Positions 8,924-16,735 of a stretch of 64,000 nt of DNA are shown one piece after another. Under the pieces are notes generated by a model. The model was not told the origin of the DNA. It ran no database searches and saw only the letters and a program-made list of their open reading frames with translations. Source of the stretch: Bordetella petrii (GTDB taxonomy: Bacteria > Pseudomonadota > Gammaproteobacteria > Burkholderiales > Burkholderiaceae_B); contig NZ_JAFMZZ010000001.1 in the NCBI RefSeq assembly GCF_017356245.1, forward strand, positions 884,262-948,261. The letters run 5' to 3'. How positions within the stretch are numbered: the stretch's first letter is position 1; every line of letters begins with the position of its first letter. The position numbers were made by a program, and so were the translations under genes.

Positions 8924-10417
8924 TCAGGAAGAGCAGCTGACTTCGATGCCGCCGGCCCAGTCGGGCGGCAGCGCGGCATAGGCCTCGCGGCCCGGCTGCT
9001 CGACGCAGGGGTTGCGCAGCAGGGCCAGCAGGGTGTCGATTTCACCCGCATCGCCCGCCTTGGCGGCGCGGATGGCCTGCTCGGCCAGATGATTGCGCAG
9101 CACATACAGCGGGTTGACGGCGTCCATGCCGGCGGCGCGCGCCTGGGCATCGCCCGCCGCGCCGTCCTGGGCGTGGCGCGCGGCCAGGCGCTCGAACCAG
9201 GCCAGCGCGGCGTCGCGGTCGATGAACAGGTCCTGGAAGCCCTGCGGGCGGCCGCGCACCGCGTCGGCCAGCCGGCGGAACGCCAGGGTGAAATCGGCGC
9301 GCTGGTCGTGCATCAGGCGCAGCAGGTCGTCGAGCAGGGCTTCGTCGTCGGCGCGCCAGTCGCGCAGGCCCAGCTTGGCCGCCATGCGCCGGTGGAAAGC
9401 GCGGGTGAAGACGCTTTCGTAGCTGTCGAGCACGCCGCGCAGCGCCTCGACATCGGGCACCAGCGCGTGCAGGCTGCCCCCCAGGCGATACAGGTTCCAC
9501 AGCGCCACTGACGGCTGGCGGTTCCAGGCGTAGCGCCCTTCGCTGTCGGAATGGTTGCAGATGTGGTCCAGCCGGAAGGTGTCCATGAAGCCGTAGGGGC
9601 CGTAGTCCAGCGTCAGCCCCAGAATCGACATGTTGTCGGTATTCATGACGCCATGGCAGAACCCCACCGCCTGCCAGCCGGCCATCAGTTCGGCGGTGCG
9701 GCGGGTAACCTCGGCCAGCATGCGCAGCAGGGCGCCGTCGGCGCCCGGCGCGTCGCCGGGCCGCGGCTCGCGGCACTCGGGATAGAACTTGTCGATGACG
9801 TAGTCGGCCAGAATGCGCAGTTCGTCGGGCTGGCGGCGCGACGACCAGTGCTCGAACGACCCGAACCTCACGAAGCTGGGCGACATGCGGGTCACGATGG
9901 CTGCCGTTTCGACCGTTTCGCGCATGACCGGGTCGTCGGACACCACCAGCGCCAGAGCGCGCGTGGTGGGAATGCCCAGGCCGTGCATGGCCTCGCCGGC
10001 CAGGTATTCGCGCACCGACGAGCGCAGCACCGCCCGGCCGTCGCCCATGCGCGAATACGGGGTCATGCCCGCCCCTTTCAGCTGCAGTTCCCAGTTGCCC
10101 CGGGGCCCGGCCACTTCGCCCAGCAGGTGCGCGCGGCCGTCGCCCAGCTGGCCGGCCCAGACACCGAACTGGTGGCCGCTGTACACCGCCGCCAGGGTCT
10201 GGCCGCCGGGCAGCGGCTGCTGGCCCGAGAACACGCGCAGGAATTCGTCGGACTGCAACGCGTCGCTGGACAGGCCGATCAGGGCGGCCGCCTGCTCGTT
10301 GGCGTGCAGCAGGCGCGGCGCGGTCAGCGGCTGGGGCGCCAGGCGGGTGTAGAACGCCGCCGGCAGGGCCGCGAAGGAATTGTCGAGCCGCAGTTGGCTC
10401 AGGGTGGCGACGGTCAT
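8924..10417 (-). CDS. selO: protein adenylyltransferase SelO (YdiU/UPF0061)
   Basis: SelO is a pseudokinase-fold enzyme that binds ATP upside-down and transfers AMP to proteins, with a role in redox stress. The 497 residues show VYSGHQFGVWAGQLGDGRA near residue 70, GAGMTPYSRMGDGRAVLRSS in the ATP region and HGVMNTDNMSILGLTLDYGPYGFMD with the metal-binding Asn/Asp residues. The protein ends VSCSS; the cysteine there matches the selenocysteine position of eukaryotic SelO. ATG at 10417 overlaps the upstream gene's stop (ATGA), so the two are translationally coupled. A long upstream in-frame extension is the shadow of that neighbour. Confidence 0.93.
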   Translation of the reverse strand: MTVATLSQLRLDNSFAALPAAFYTRLAPQPLTAPRLLHANEQAAALIGLSSDALQSDEFLRVFSGQQPLPGGQTLAAVYSGHQFGVWAGQLGDGRAHLLGEVAGPRGNWELQLKGAGMTPYSRMGDGRAVLRSSVREYLAGEAMHGLGIPTTRALALVVSDDPVMRETVETAAIVTRMSPSFVRFGSFEHWSSRRQPDELRILADYVIDKFYPECREPRPGDAPGADGALLRMLAEVTRRTAELMAGWQAVGFCHGVMNTDNMSILGLTLDYGPYGFMDTFRLDHICNHSDSEGRYAWNRQPSVALWNLYRLGGSLHALVPDVEALRGVLDSYESVFTRAFHRRMAAKLGLRDWRADDEALLDDLLRLMHDQRADFTLAFRRLADAVRGRPQGFQDLFIDRDAALAWFERLAARHAQDGAAGDAQARAAGMDAVNPLYVLRNHLAEQAIRAAKAGDAGEIDTLLALLRNPCVEQPGREAYAALPPDWAGGIEVSCSS

Positions 10418-10797
10418 GGCGTGTCTCCGGCGCGGCGGGCGCGGGCGGCGCGCTTGGCCGGACGCACATACAGAATGGCGGACAGGAAAAACACCAGCGA
10501 CAAGGCGATTTCCACACCGGCCAGCGCCGCCGACAGCGGCGCCGGATCGGACATTGCTCGCACCACGCCCTCCATCAGGTACAGCAGCACCAGCATCGAA
10601 GCCCACTGGAAGGTGTACAGGCTGCCCCGCAGAATGCCGCGCAGCGGAAATGCCAGCGGCAGGGCCTTCAGGAACAGCCACGAGCCGCCCGGCCGGATCG
10701 GCGCCAGGAAGGTCTCCCAGGCGACGCACAGCGCAATGAGCGCCAGCAAGGAAACCACCGCCAGGCGCCGCAAATGGGGGTTGAGTTCAGGGTTCAT
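10414..10797 (-). CDS. DUF2069 small membrane protein
   Basis: A 127-residue inner-membrane protein with about four hydrophobic segments and a basic tail (VRPAKRAARARRAG). The pattern, including GSWLFLKALPLAFPLRGIL, is typical of the DUF2069 family, which has no known biochemical role. It overlaps selO by four bases and so forms a two-gene unit with it. Its ATG lies only 17 bases from the divergent YihY gene start, so its promoter must lie within or very near the neighbouring coding sequence. Confidence 0.8.
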   Translation of the reverse strand: MNPELNPHLRRLAVVSLLALIALCVAWETFLAPIRPGGSWLFLKALPLAFPLRGILRGSLYTFQWASMLVLLYLMEGVVRAMSDPAPLSAALAGVEIALSLVFFLSAILYVRPAKRAARARRAGDTP

Positions 10798-10814
10798 ACT
10801 GCTATTATCGCCTG

Positions 10815-12167
10815 ATGAGCCACCCTGCCGGGCCCGCTGCCGCTCAGCCGGCAACGGCCGCCGCCCCTCGCCAGCGCACGCCCTGGATCACCCGCGTGGG
10901 CAGGGTGTTCCGTTTCGCGGCGCAGCGCGCCGACGAAGAAAAGCTGCTGCAGGTCGCCTCCAGCCTCACGTTCACCACGGTGCTGGGCATCGTGCCCATG
11001 CTGGCGGTGGTGCTGTCGCTGTTCACGGCTTTCCCCGTCTTCCAGGACTTCCGCCTGGCGCTCGAAGACTTCCTGACGCACAGCCTGATGCCGCCGGCCG
11101 TGTCCGACAACATCATGGACTACCTCAACCAGTTCGCATACCAGGCCTCGCGCCTGACCGCCATCGGCGGCGCGTTCCTGGTGGTCACGTCGCTGCTGCT
11201 CATCATGACCATCGACAAGACCTTCAACGACATCTGGCACGTCACGCGCCAGCGCCCCCTGCCCCAGCGCGCGCTGGTGTACTGGGCGGTGGTCACGCTG
11301 GGGCCGGTGGTGGCCGGCGCCAGCCTGTGGGCCACCTCGTTCCTGGCGCGCGAATCGCTGGGCCTGGTGCGCGACGTGCCCGAAGTGGTCAGCCTGGCGA
11401 TCTCTTTCGTGCCGCTGATCCTTACCGGGCTGGGCTTCGCGGCATTGTTCGTGGTGGTGCCCAACCGCCATGTGTACTGGCGCGACGCGCTGGCCGGCGG
11501 CTTCGGCACGGCCATCGTGCTGGAACTGATGAAAGCGGCGTTCGCCTACTACCTGACGCGCTTCCCCACCTACACCGTCATTTACGGCACTTTCGCCACG
11601 CTGCCGATTTTCCTGTTGTGGATCTACCTGTCGTGGCTGGCGGTGCTGTTCGGCGCCACCGTGGCCGCCAGCGCGCCGCTGATCCGGCTGGGGCGCTGGG
11701 AAATCAACCGCAGCCCCGGCGCGCCCTTCATCGACGCCCTGGCGGTGTTGCGCTCGCTGCACGCGGCCCAGGGCATGCGGCCGGCCGGACGCAGCGCCAG
11801 CGCGCTGGCCAAGCGGCTGCACCTGCACCACGACGAGCTGAACGCGGTGCTCGAAACGCTGGAAAACCTGGGGCTGGTGGCGCGCACCGCCGAGCAGCGC
11901 TGGGTGCTGGCCTGCGATCCGCGCAAGACCACGCTCGAGCCGGTATTCGACAATTTCCTGCTCGACCGCCGCCAGCCCCGGCTGCGCGACGACCCCCAGG
12001 TCGTCCAGGTCGCCGCCGCCGTGCTGGGCCAGGGCCAGGCCCCCACGCTGGAAGAACTGGCCGGGCTGGCGCACAATATGCCCATGGGACTCGCGGCGAT
12101 CGTGCCGCTCGAGGCAGGAAAGAATAGTAGAAGGGGGCCGCATGCCCCGGGAGAATCATCATGCTGA
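10815..12167 (+). CDS. YihY/BrkB-family (UPF0761) inner-membrane protein
   Basis: A 450-residue protein. Residues about 35-300 carry six or more membrane segments with YihY hallmarks (LTFTTVLGIVPMLAVVLSLF near 50; FPTYTVIYGTFATLPIFLLW near 255). The C-terminal 130 residues are soluble and look like a winged helix (SALAKRLHLHHDELNAVLETL), a common extension in betaproteobacteria. The family was once labelled ribonuclease BN or BrkB; its function is not established. The stop overlaps the start of the CBS-domain gene by seven bases, suggesting coupling. Confidence 0.88.
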   Translation: MSHPAGPAAAQPATAAAPRQRTPWITRVGRVFRFAAQRADEEKLLQVASSLTFTTVLGIVPMLAVVLSLFTAFPVFQDFRLALEDFLTHSLMPPAVSDNIMDYLNQFAYQASRLTAIGGAFLVVTSLLLIMTIDKTFNDIWHVTRQRPLPQRALVYWAVVTLGPVVAGASLWATSFLARESLGLVRDVPEVVSLAISFVPLILTGLGFAALFVVVPNRHVYWRDALAGGFGTAIVLELMKAAFAYYLTRFPTYTVIYGTFATLPIFLLWIYLSWLAVLFGATVAASAPLIRLGRWEINRSPGAPFIDALAVLRSLHAAQGMRPAGRSASALAKRLHLHHDELNAVLETLENLGLVARTAEQRWVLACDPRKTTLEPVFDNFLLDRRQPRLRDDPQVVQVAAAVLGQGQAPTLEELAGLAHNMPMGLAAIVPLEAGKNSRRGPHAPGESSC

Positions 12168-12619
12168 AAGTCAGTGAAATCCTTCGCGTGAAGGGCGATA
12201 CGCTCTATACGGCCTCGCCCGACATGCCCGTGGCCATGGCGGTGCAAACCATGAGCGAGCAGGACATCGGCTCGCTGGTCATCATGGAATCTGGCATGCT
12301 GACCGGCATGCTGACTTTCCGCGAAATCATCCGCCACCTGCACGACCACGACGGCCAGCTGGGGCAAACCACCGTCCGCGCCATCATGGACGACGCCCCG
12401 GTCAGCGTATCGCCCAACACCAGCGCCGACGAAGTGCAGCGGCTGATGCTCGAAAAGCACGCGCGCTACATCCCGGTCATGGACGGCCCCACCCTGATGG
12501 GGGTGATTTCGTTCTACGACATGGCGCAGGCCATCGTGGCCGCCCAGCAATTCGAAAACAACATGCTCAAGGCGTATATCCGCGACTGGCCCATGGACGG
12601 CGACACCGCCAAATCCTGA
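12161..12619 (+). CDS. CBS-domain pair protein
   Basis: A 152-residue cytoplasmic protein made of two CBS motifs (about residues 8-65 and 73-130), with segments such as DIGSLVIMESGMLTGMLTFREI and HARYIPVMDGPTLMGVISFYDM. CBS pairs bind adenine nucleotides and act as energy or ligand sensors. No catalytic domain is attached, so any regulated partner is unknown. The overlap with the YihY gene suggests the membrane protein is a candidate. A short GC hairpin follows the stop. Confidence 0.88.
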   Translation: MLKVSEILRVKGDTLYTASPDMPVAMAVQTMSEQDIGSLVIMESGMLTGMLTFREIIRHLHDHDGQLGQTTVRAIMDDAPVSVSPNTSADEVQRLMLEKHARYIPVMDGPTLMGVISFYDMAQAIVAAQQFENNMLKAYIRDWPMDGDTAKS

Positions 12620-12624
12620 GCCCC

Positions 12625-12640
12625 GGGCGCCCTGGCGCCC
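12625..12640. terminator. short GC hairpin between convergent genes
   Basis: GGGCGC (12625-12630) and GCGCCC (12635-12640) form a stem with a CCTG loop in the 23-base gap between the CBS gene and dusA. No T-run follows, so it is at best a weak terminator. Confidence 0.35.
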
Positions 12641-12642
12641 GT

Positions 12643-13659
12643 TCAGCCGGCCTCGGGCAGGGCCTCGGCCGGCGCGTCTTCGCGCGGCGCGCCCTGCAGG
12701 CTGCGCCAGGCCTGGTAGATCAGGCCGGCATCATTGGCCGCCAGGTGGGCGGGATCCGACAGCATGCGCCGCCAGCGGCGCGCCCCCGATTGCCCGTTCA
12801 CCAGCCCCAGCAGCGGGCGCACGATCACCCGCAGCGGCACGCCCCGCGCAACCTGGCCCGCCGCGTAGCGCACCATGGCGTCCACCACCTGCGCATCGGT
12901 GGGCAGCCGCACCGACGGCCACAGCTGCAGCGAAACCTCGGACAGCACGCGCGGCGTGTGCCAGGCCGCCCGGCCCAGCATCACGCCGTCGAATGCGCCG
13001 GCGGCGCCCACGGCCTGGGCGGCATCGGCCAGGCCGCCATTGAGCACGATGACACTGTCGGGAAAATCGGCCTTCAACTGCCGCGCCACCTGGTAGCGCA
13101 GCGGCGGGATCTCGCGGTTGTCTTTGGGCGACAGCCCCTTGAGCACGGCATTGCGGGCATGCACGATGAACACGCGGCAGCCGGTATCGTGGATGGCCCC
13201 GACGAAATCTCGCACGAACCCGTATGACTCGTCATAGTCGAGCCCCAGCCGGTGCTTGATCGTCACCGGCAGGTCGACGGCGTCCTGCATGGCTTTCATG
13301 CAATCGGCCACCAGCGCGGGCTCGGCCATCAGGCAGGCGCCGAAGGCGCCGCGCTGCACCCGTTCGGACGGACACCCGCAATTCAGGTTGATTTCGTCGT
13401 AGCCCCATTGGCGGCCCAGGCGCGCCGCGTGCGCCAGCGCGTCGGGCTCGCTGCCGCCCAGCTGCAGCGCCACCGGATGCTCGGCGGCGTCGAAGTCCAG
13501 ATGGCGCTCCACGTTGCCATGCAGCAGCGCCCCGGTGGTGATCATCTCGGTGTACAGGCGCGCGCGCGGCGCCAGCAGCCGATGGAAATAACGGCAATGC
13601 CGGTCGGTCACGTCGATCATGGGGGCGACGCACAGCCGCCAGTCTGGAGAACTCAACAT
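12643..13659 (-). CDS. dusA: tRNA-dihydrouridine(20/20a) synthase
   Basis: DusA reduces uridines 20 and 20a in the tRNA D-loop with FMN and NADPH. The 338 residues start with the family block WRLCVAPMIDVTDRHCRYFHR. They contain NLNCGCPSERVQRGAFGACLM with the catalytic cysteine, and the DusA-specific SPKDNREIPPLRY, which separates it from DusB and DusC. The last 20 residues are an acidic/alanine-rich tail with no known role. It diverges from thrB across a GC-rich 158-base gap in which no clear promoter was recognised. Confidence 0.94.
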   Translation of the reverse strand: MLSSPDWRLCVAPMIDVTDRHCRYFHRLLAPRARLYTEMITTGALLHGNVERHLDFDAAEHPVALQLGGSEPDALAHAARLGRQWGYDEINLNCGCPSERVQRGAFGACLMAEPALVADCMKAMQDAVDLPVTIKHRLGLDYDESYGFVRDFVGAIHDTGCRVFIVHARNAVLKGLSPKDNREIPPLRYQVARQLKADFPDSVIVLNGGLADAAQAVGAAGAFDGVMLGRAAWHTPRVLSEVSLQLWPSVRLPTDAQVVDAMVRYAAGQVARGVPLRVIVRPLLGLVNGQSGARRWRRMLSDPAHLAANDAGLIYQAWRSLQGAPREDAPAEALPEAG

Positions 13660-13817
13660 GGCTTGGAAACGGTGGGGAATCGCCTATTTTACGGCCGCGG
13701 CGCCGCAGCCGCCCGCCCCGCGCCGGGTCCGCCCCGCTCGTAGACTAAAATTGCCAGCGCCGCCCGGGCCGCGCCGCCCGCGGCAACTGCCCGCCGTCCC
13801 ACCCTATTCGCTGATCC

Positions 13818-14786
13818 ATGGCCGTTTTCACCCCTGTTTCCGACGACGACGCCCGAACCCTGCTGGCGCATTTCGATCTGGGCGACCTGGTGTCGCTGCG
13901 CGGCATCACCGCCGGCATCGAAAATACCAATTACTTCCTGGCCACGACCCGCGGCGAGTACGTGCTGACGCTGTTCGAAGTGCTGACGCAGGCGCAACTG
14001 CCCTTCTATATCGAGCTGATGCACCACCTGGCCTCGCGCGGCGTGCCGGTGCCGCAGCCGCAGACCTTGCGCGACGGCACCCGCCTGACCACGCTGCACG
14101 GCAAGCCCTGCGCCATCGTGACGCGCCTGCCCGGGGGCTACGAGCCCGCGCCGGGCCCGGCCCACTGCGCGCTGGCCGGCGCCACGCTGGCGCGCACGCA
14201 CCTGGCCGCGCGCGACTTCCCCCTGCAGCAGCCGAACCTGCGCGGCCTGGCCTGGTGGACGGCTACGGCGCCCAAGGTGCTGCCGTTCCTGGACGCCGCC
14301 CAGGCGCAGCTGCTGACCCGTGAACTCGACGAACAGCAGCGCGTGGCGGCCACGCCGGCCTGGCAGGCGCTGCCGGCCGGCCCTGCCCACTGCGACCTGT
14401 TCCGCGACAACGTGCTGTTTGCCGGCACCTTCGAAGACCCCCTGATGGGCGGCATTATCGATTTCTATTTCGCGGGTTGCGATACCTGGCTGTTCGACGT
14501 GGCGGTCAGCGTCAACGACTGGTGCATCGAGCGCGACAGCGGCATCTTCGTGCCCGCGCTGGTGCAGGCCTGGCTGGAGGCCTACGCGGCCGTGCGCCCG
14601 TTCACCGACGGCGAGCGCCAGGCCTGGCCGGCCATGCTGCGCGCGGCGGCGCTGCGCTTCTGGCTGTCGCGCCTGTACGATTATTTCCTGCCGCGGCCGG
14701 CCCAGACACTCAAGCCCCATGATCCGCGCCACTTTGAAAGAGTGTTGCAAGCACGCCACCGCGCAGACCTGCCAGCCTTGCCCTAG
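13818..14786 (+). CDS. thrB: homoserine kinase (APH-type ThrB)
   Basis: Phosphorylates homoserine to O-phosphohomoserine in threonine synthesis. The 322 residues have an aminoglycoside-phosphotransferase fold, not the GHMP fold of enteric ThrB. Visible motifs are GITAGIENTNYFLATTRGEYVLT-type nucleotide-binding blocks near residue 29, the catalytic-loop motif GPAHCDLFRDNVLF near 193, and the metal motif GIIDFYFAGCDTWLFD. This form is usual in Betaproteobacteria and Pseudomonas. No other threonine gene is adjacent; the following gene is an unrelated membrane protein. Confidence 0.93.
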   Translation: MAVFTPVSDDDARTLLAHFDLGDLVSLRGITAGIENTNYFLATTRGEYVLTLFEVLTQAQLPFYIELMHHLASRGVPVPQPQTLRDGTRLTTLHGKPCAIVTRLPGGYEPAPGPAHCALAGATLARTHLAARDFPLQQPNLRGLAWWTATAPKVLPFLDAAQAQLLTRELDEQQRVAATPAWQALPAGPAHCDLFRDNVLFAGTFEDPLMGGIIDFYFAGCDTWLFDVAVSVNDWCIERDSGIFVPALVQAWLEAYAAVRPFTDGERQAWPAMLRAAALRFWLSRLYDYFLPRPAQTLKPHDPRHFERVLQARHRADLPALP

Positions 14787-14842
14787 GCGCGGCGGTCCGC
14801 ATAATTGAGTGTAGCCACCTCTTACGATCCTGACCGAGACCT

Positions 14843-15658
14843 ATGCAAGCAGCATCCCTACCCGCATCCTACGGCTGGCAATGGGTACGCGACGGCCTGC
14901 GGCTGTTCATGAAGCAGCCGCTGGCCGTGTTCACCTGGGCCCTGGCCATCAGCCTGCTGGTGCTGTTCGCCACGTTCACCCCGCCCGTGGGGCCGCTGCT
15001 GTTCGTGGCCCTGATGCCCGTGGTCACGCTGATGACGCTGTCGGCGTGCAAGCACATCGAAGCCGGCCGCATCATGCTGCCCTCGATGTGGCCCCAGCCG
15101 CTGATGCGGCCGGGCGTCTTCAAGAAAATGCTGATCATCGGCGTCATGTATGCCGCCTTGTGCATCGCGGCCGGGCTGGTGTCGTTCCTGCCGTTCTCCC
15201 ATGCGCTCACCGAAGGCATGCGGGCGGCATCGGTCGAACAGGATCTCACGCCTTTCATCAGCGCCATGCGCGTGCCCCTGGCACTGTTCGGGGCGCTGTA
15301 CGTCATCATCGCCGCCCTGTTCTGGCATGCCCCCGTGCTGGTCGCCTGGCACGGGCTGCGCATCGGCCAGGCGCTGTTTTTCTCGGGCATCGCATGCTGG
15401 CGCAACAAATGGCCATTCCTGGTCTACGGCACGGCCTGGATACTGGTGTTCCTGTTCATCGACCTGTGCGCCGGCCTGCTGGTCAGCGCCGGCGTCCCGT
15501 CGCAACTGGCCGGCACGCTGCAGATCCCGTTCAACATCGCCGCCGGCGGCGTGCTGTACTGCAGCTTCTACCCTGCCTACACATCGGTGTTCGGCATCGA
15601 AGACACGCACGCGCACCTCGACGGCGGCTCCAACGGCCAGCCGCAGTCGCAACCCTGA
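14843..15658 (+). CDS. BPSS1780-family membrane protein
   Basis: A 271-residue inner-membrane protein with about six hydrophobic helices, starting MQAASLPASYGWQWVRDGLRLFMKQ and with a short polar tail. The N-terminal GWxW-xxGxxLF pattern followed by PPVGPLLFVALMPVVTL matches the betaproteobacterial BPSS1780 family, which has no assigned function. It begins 56 bases after thrB on the same strand and could share its transcript. It is convergent with the LysR gene. Confidence 0.75.
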   Translation: MQAASLPASYGWQWVRDGLRLFMKQPLAVFTWALAISLLVLFATFTPPVGPLLFVALMPVVTLMTLSACKHIEAGRIMLPSMWPQPLMRPGVFKKMLIIGVMYAALCIAAGLVSFLPFSHALTEGMRAASVEQDLTPFISAMRVPLALFGALYVIIAALFWHAPVLVAWHGLRIGQALFFSGIACWRNKWPFLVYGTAWILVFLFIDLCAGLLVSAGVPSQLAGTLQIPFNIAAGGVLYCSFYPAYTSVFGIEDTHAHLDGGSNGQPQSQP

Positions 15659-15686
15659 AGTACGAAGCCGCATCGGGCATCAGCTG

Positions 15687-16565
15687 TCAGGCCTGATGGC
15701 TGCCCGACGGCACCTGCGGGTGCTGCAGGCCGGCCGCCACGGCGTGCAGGCCGTGGCGCACCTGCTCCATGACCTCGCTGCGCTGCTGCGTGGCGTACAG
15801 CGCATAGGCCGAATACGAGAATTCCGGCGCCCCCGCCACGCGCCGCAGGCGGCCGCTGTCCAGGAACGGCCGCGCCGCCCCCACCCGGAAATAGCCCGAT
15901 CCCCCGACTGACAGCAGATAGCCCAGCGCCAGCGGCCCCAGCGAGATCGACACCGGCGGGCTGCTCAACTCGGGAAACGCCGCCTGATGGTTGGCGGCGA
16001 ATGCCGGCCCCCAATCAACATACACATACTGCTCCGGCAGCAGCGCCCCGCCGGCGTCGCTGGTGACCAGAATCAGTTTTTCCTCGGCCAGCAGCTCGGC
16101 CACCAGGCCCGGCCGCTCGGCCGGGCTGTACAGCACGGCCAGGTCCAGCGAGCCATCCTGCACGCCCTGCAGCAGCCGCGCCGGGCTGTCCACGTCGGCG
16201 CGCAGCGCCACCTGGGGGCAATGCGCATGCATCCACACCATCCAGTCGGCCAGCAGCGGGTGCCACAGGCTGAGCTCGGCGCCGATGCTGATGCCGTCTT
16301 CGCGCCCGGGCGGCAGCCCGACCTGCTGGCAGGCCCTTTCCCATACCTGGACCAGGGTGCTGGCATGGCGTGCAAAGCGCTCGCCCGCGGCGGTCAGGCG
16401 CGCGCCGGCCTTGTTGCGCACGAACAGGCGCCGGCCCAGCTGCTCTTCCAGGGTGCGCACGCGTGCGCTGACCGCGGTCTGGGTGATGTCGAGCCGCTCG
16501 GCGGCCGCCATGAAACTGCCGCTGTCGGCAACCGCCAGGAATGTCTTGGCTAAATCGATATCCAT
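15687..16565 (-). CDS. LysR-family transcriptional regulator
   Basis: A 292-residue regulator. The winged helix-turn-helix (residues 1-60: MDIDLAKTFLAVADSGSFMAAAERLDITQTAVS) is followed by a linker helix and a two-lobed effector domain. Near residue 185 it has a distinctive YVYVDWGPAFAANHQAAF stretch seen in one LysR subgroup. It is divergent from cysJ across an AT-rich gap, the classic arrangement for a LysR protein that controls its neighbour. CysB-type proteins are different in sequence, so control of sulfite reduction is only a suggestion. Confidence 0.87.
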   Translation of the reverse strand: MDIDLAKTFLAVADSGSFMAAAERLDITQTAVSARVRTLEEQLGRRLFVRNKAGARLTAAGERFARHASTLVQVWERACQQVGLPPGREDGISIGAELSLWHPLLADWMVWMHAHCPQVALRADVDSPARLLQGVQDGSLDLAVLYSPAERPGLVAELLAEEKLILVTSDAGGALLPEQYVYVDWGPAFAANHQAAFPELSSPPVSISLGPLALGYLLSVGGSGYFRVGAARPFLDSGRLRRVAGAPEFSYSAYALYATQQRSEVMEQVRHGLHAVAAGLQHPQVPSGSHQA

Positions 16566-16735
16566 CTTTGTTTATATGAATAATTTTGGTTTTATATTAA
16601 ATAAAGTTAGTTTGATTGCATTAATTATGAAGACACAATCTAAGAGATGAACCGTTAACGCATTGCGAAAGCACATGCTCGGGTGCATAGCCGCACGGCC
16701 CCCGGCCCAGGATTGCTTTCAGAACTCCCTCGCTC
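16566..16735. promoter_or_regulatory. AT-rich divergent promoter region (LysR gene / cysJ)
   Basis: Bases 16566-16650 are far more AT-rich than anything nearby, with runs such as TTTATATTAAATAAAG. Several T-N11-A patterns fit LysR-type boxes, and -10-like hexamers can be placed in both directions. The cysJ-proximal half (16651-16735) returns to normal GC and would be its leader. Individual elements cannot be assigned with confidence. Confidence 0.5.

Noticed and set aside
9551..12127. An 858-codon plus-strand open frame across selO, DUF2069 and yihY
   Set aside because: It changes from antisense of selO to an out-of-frame reading of yihY and has no recognisable domain.
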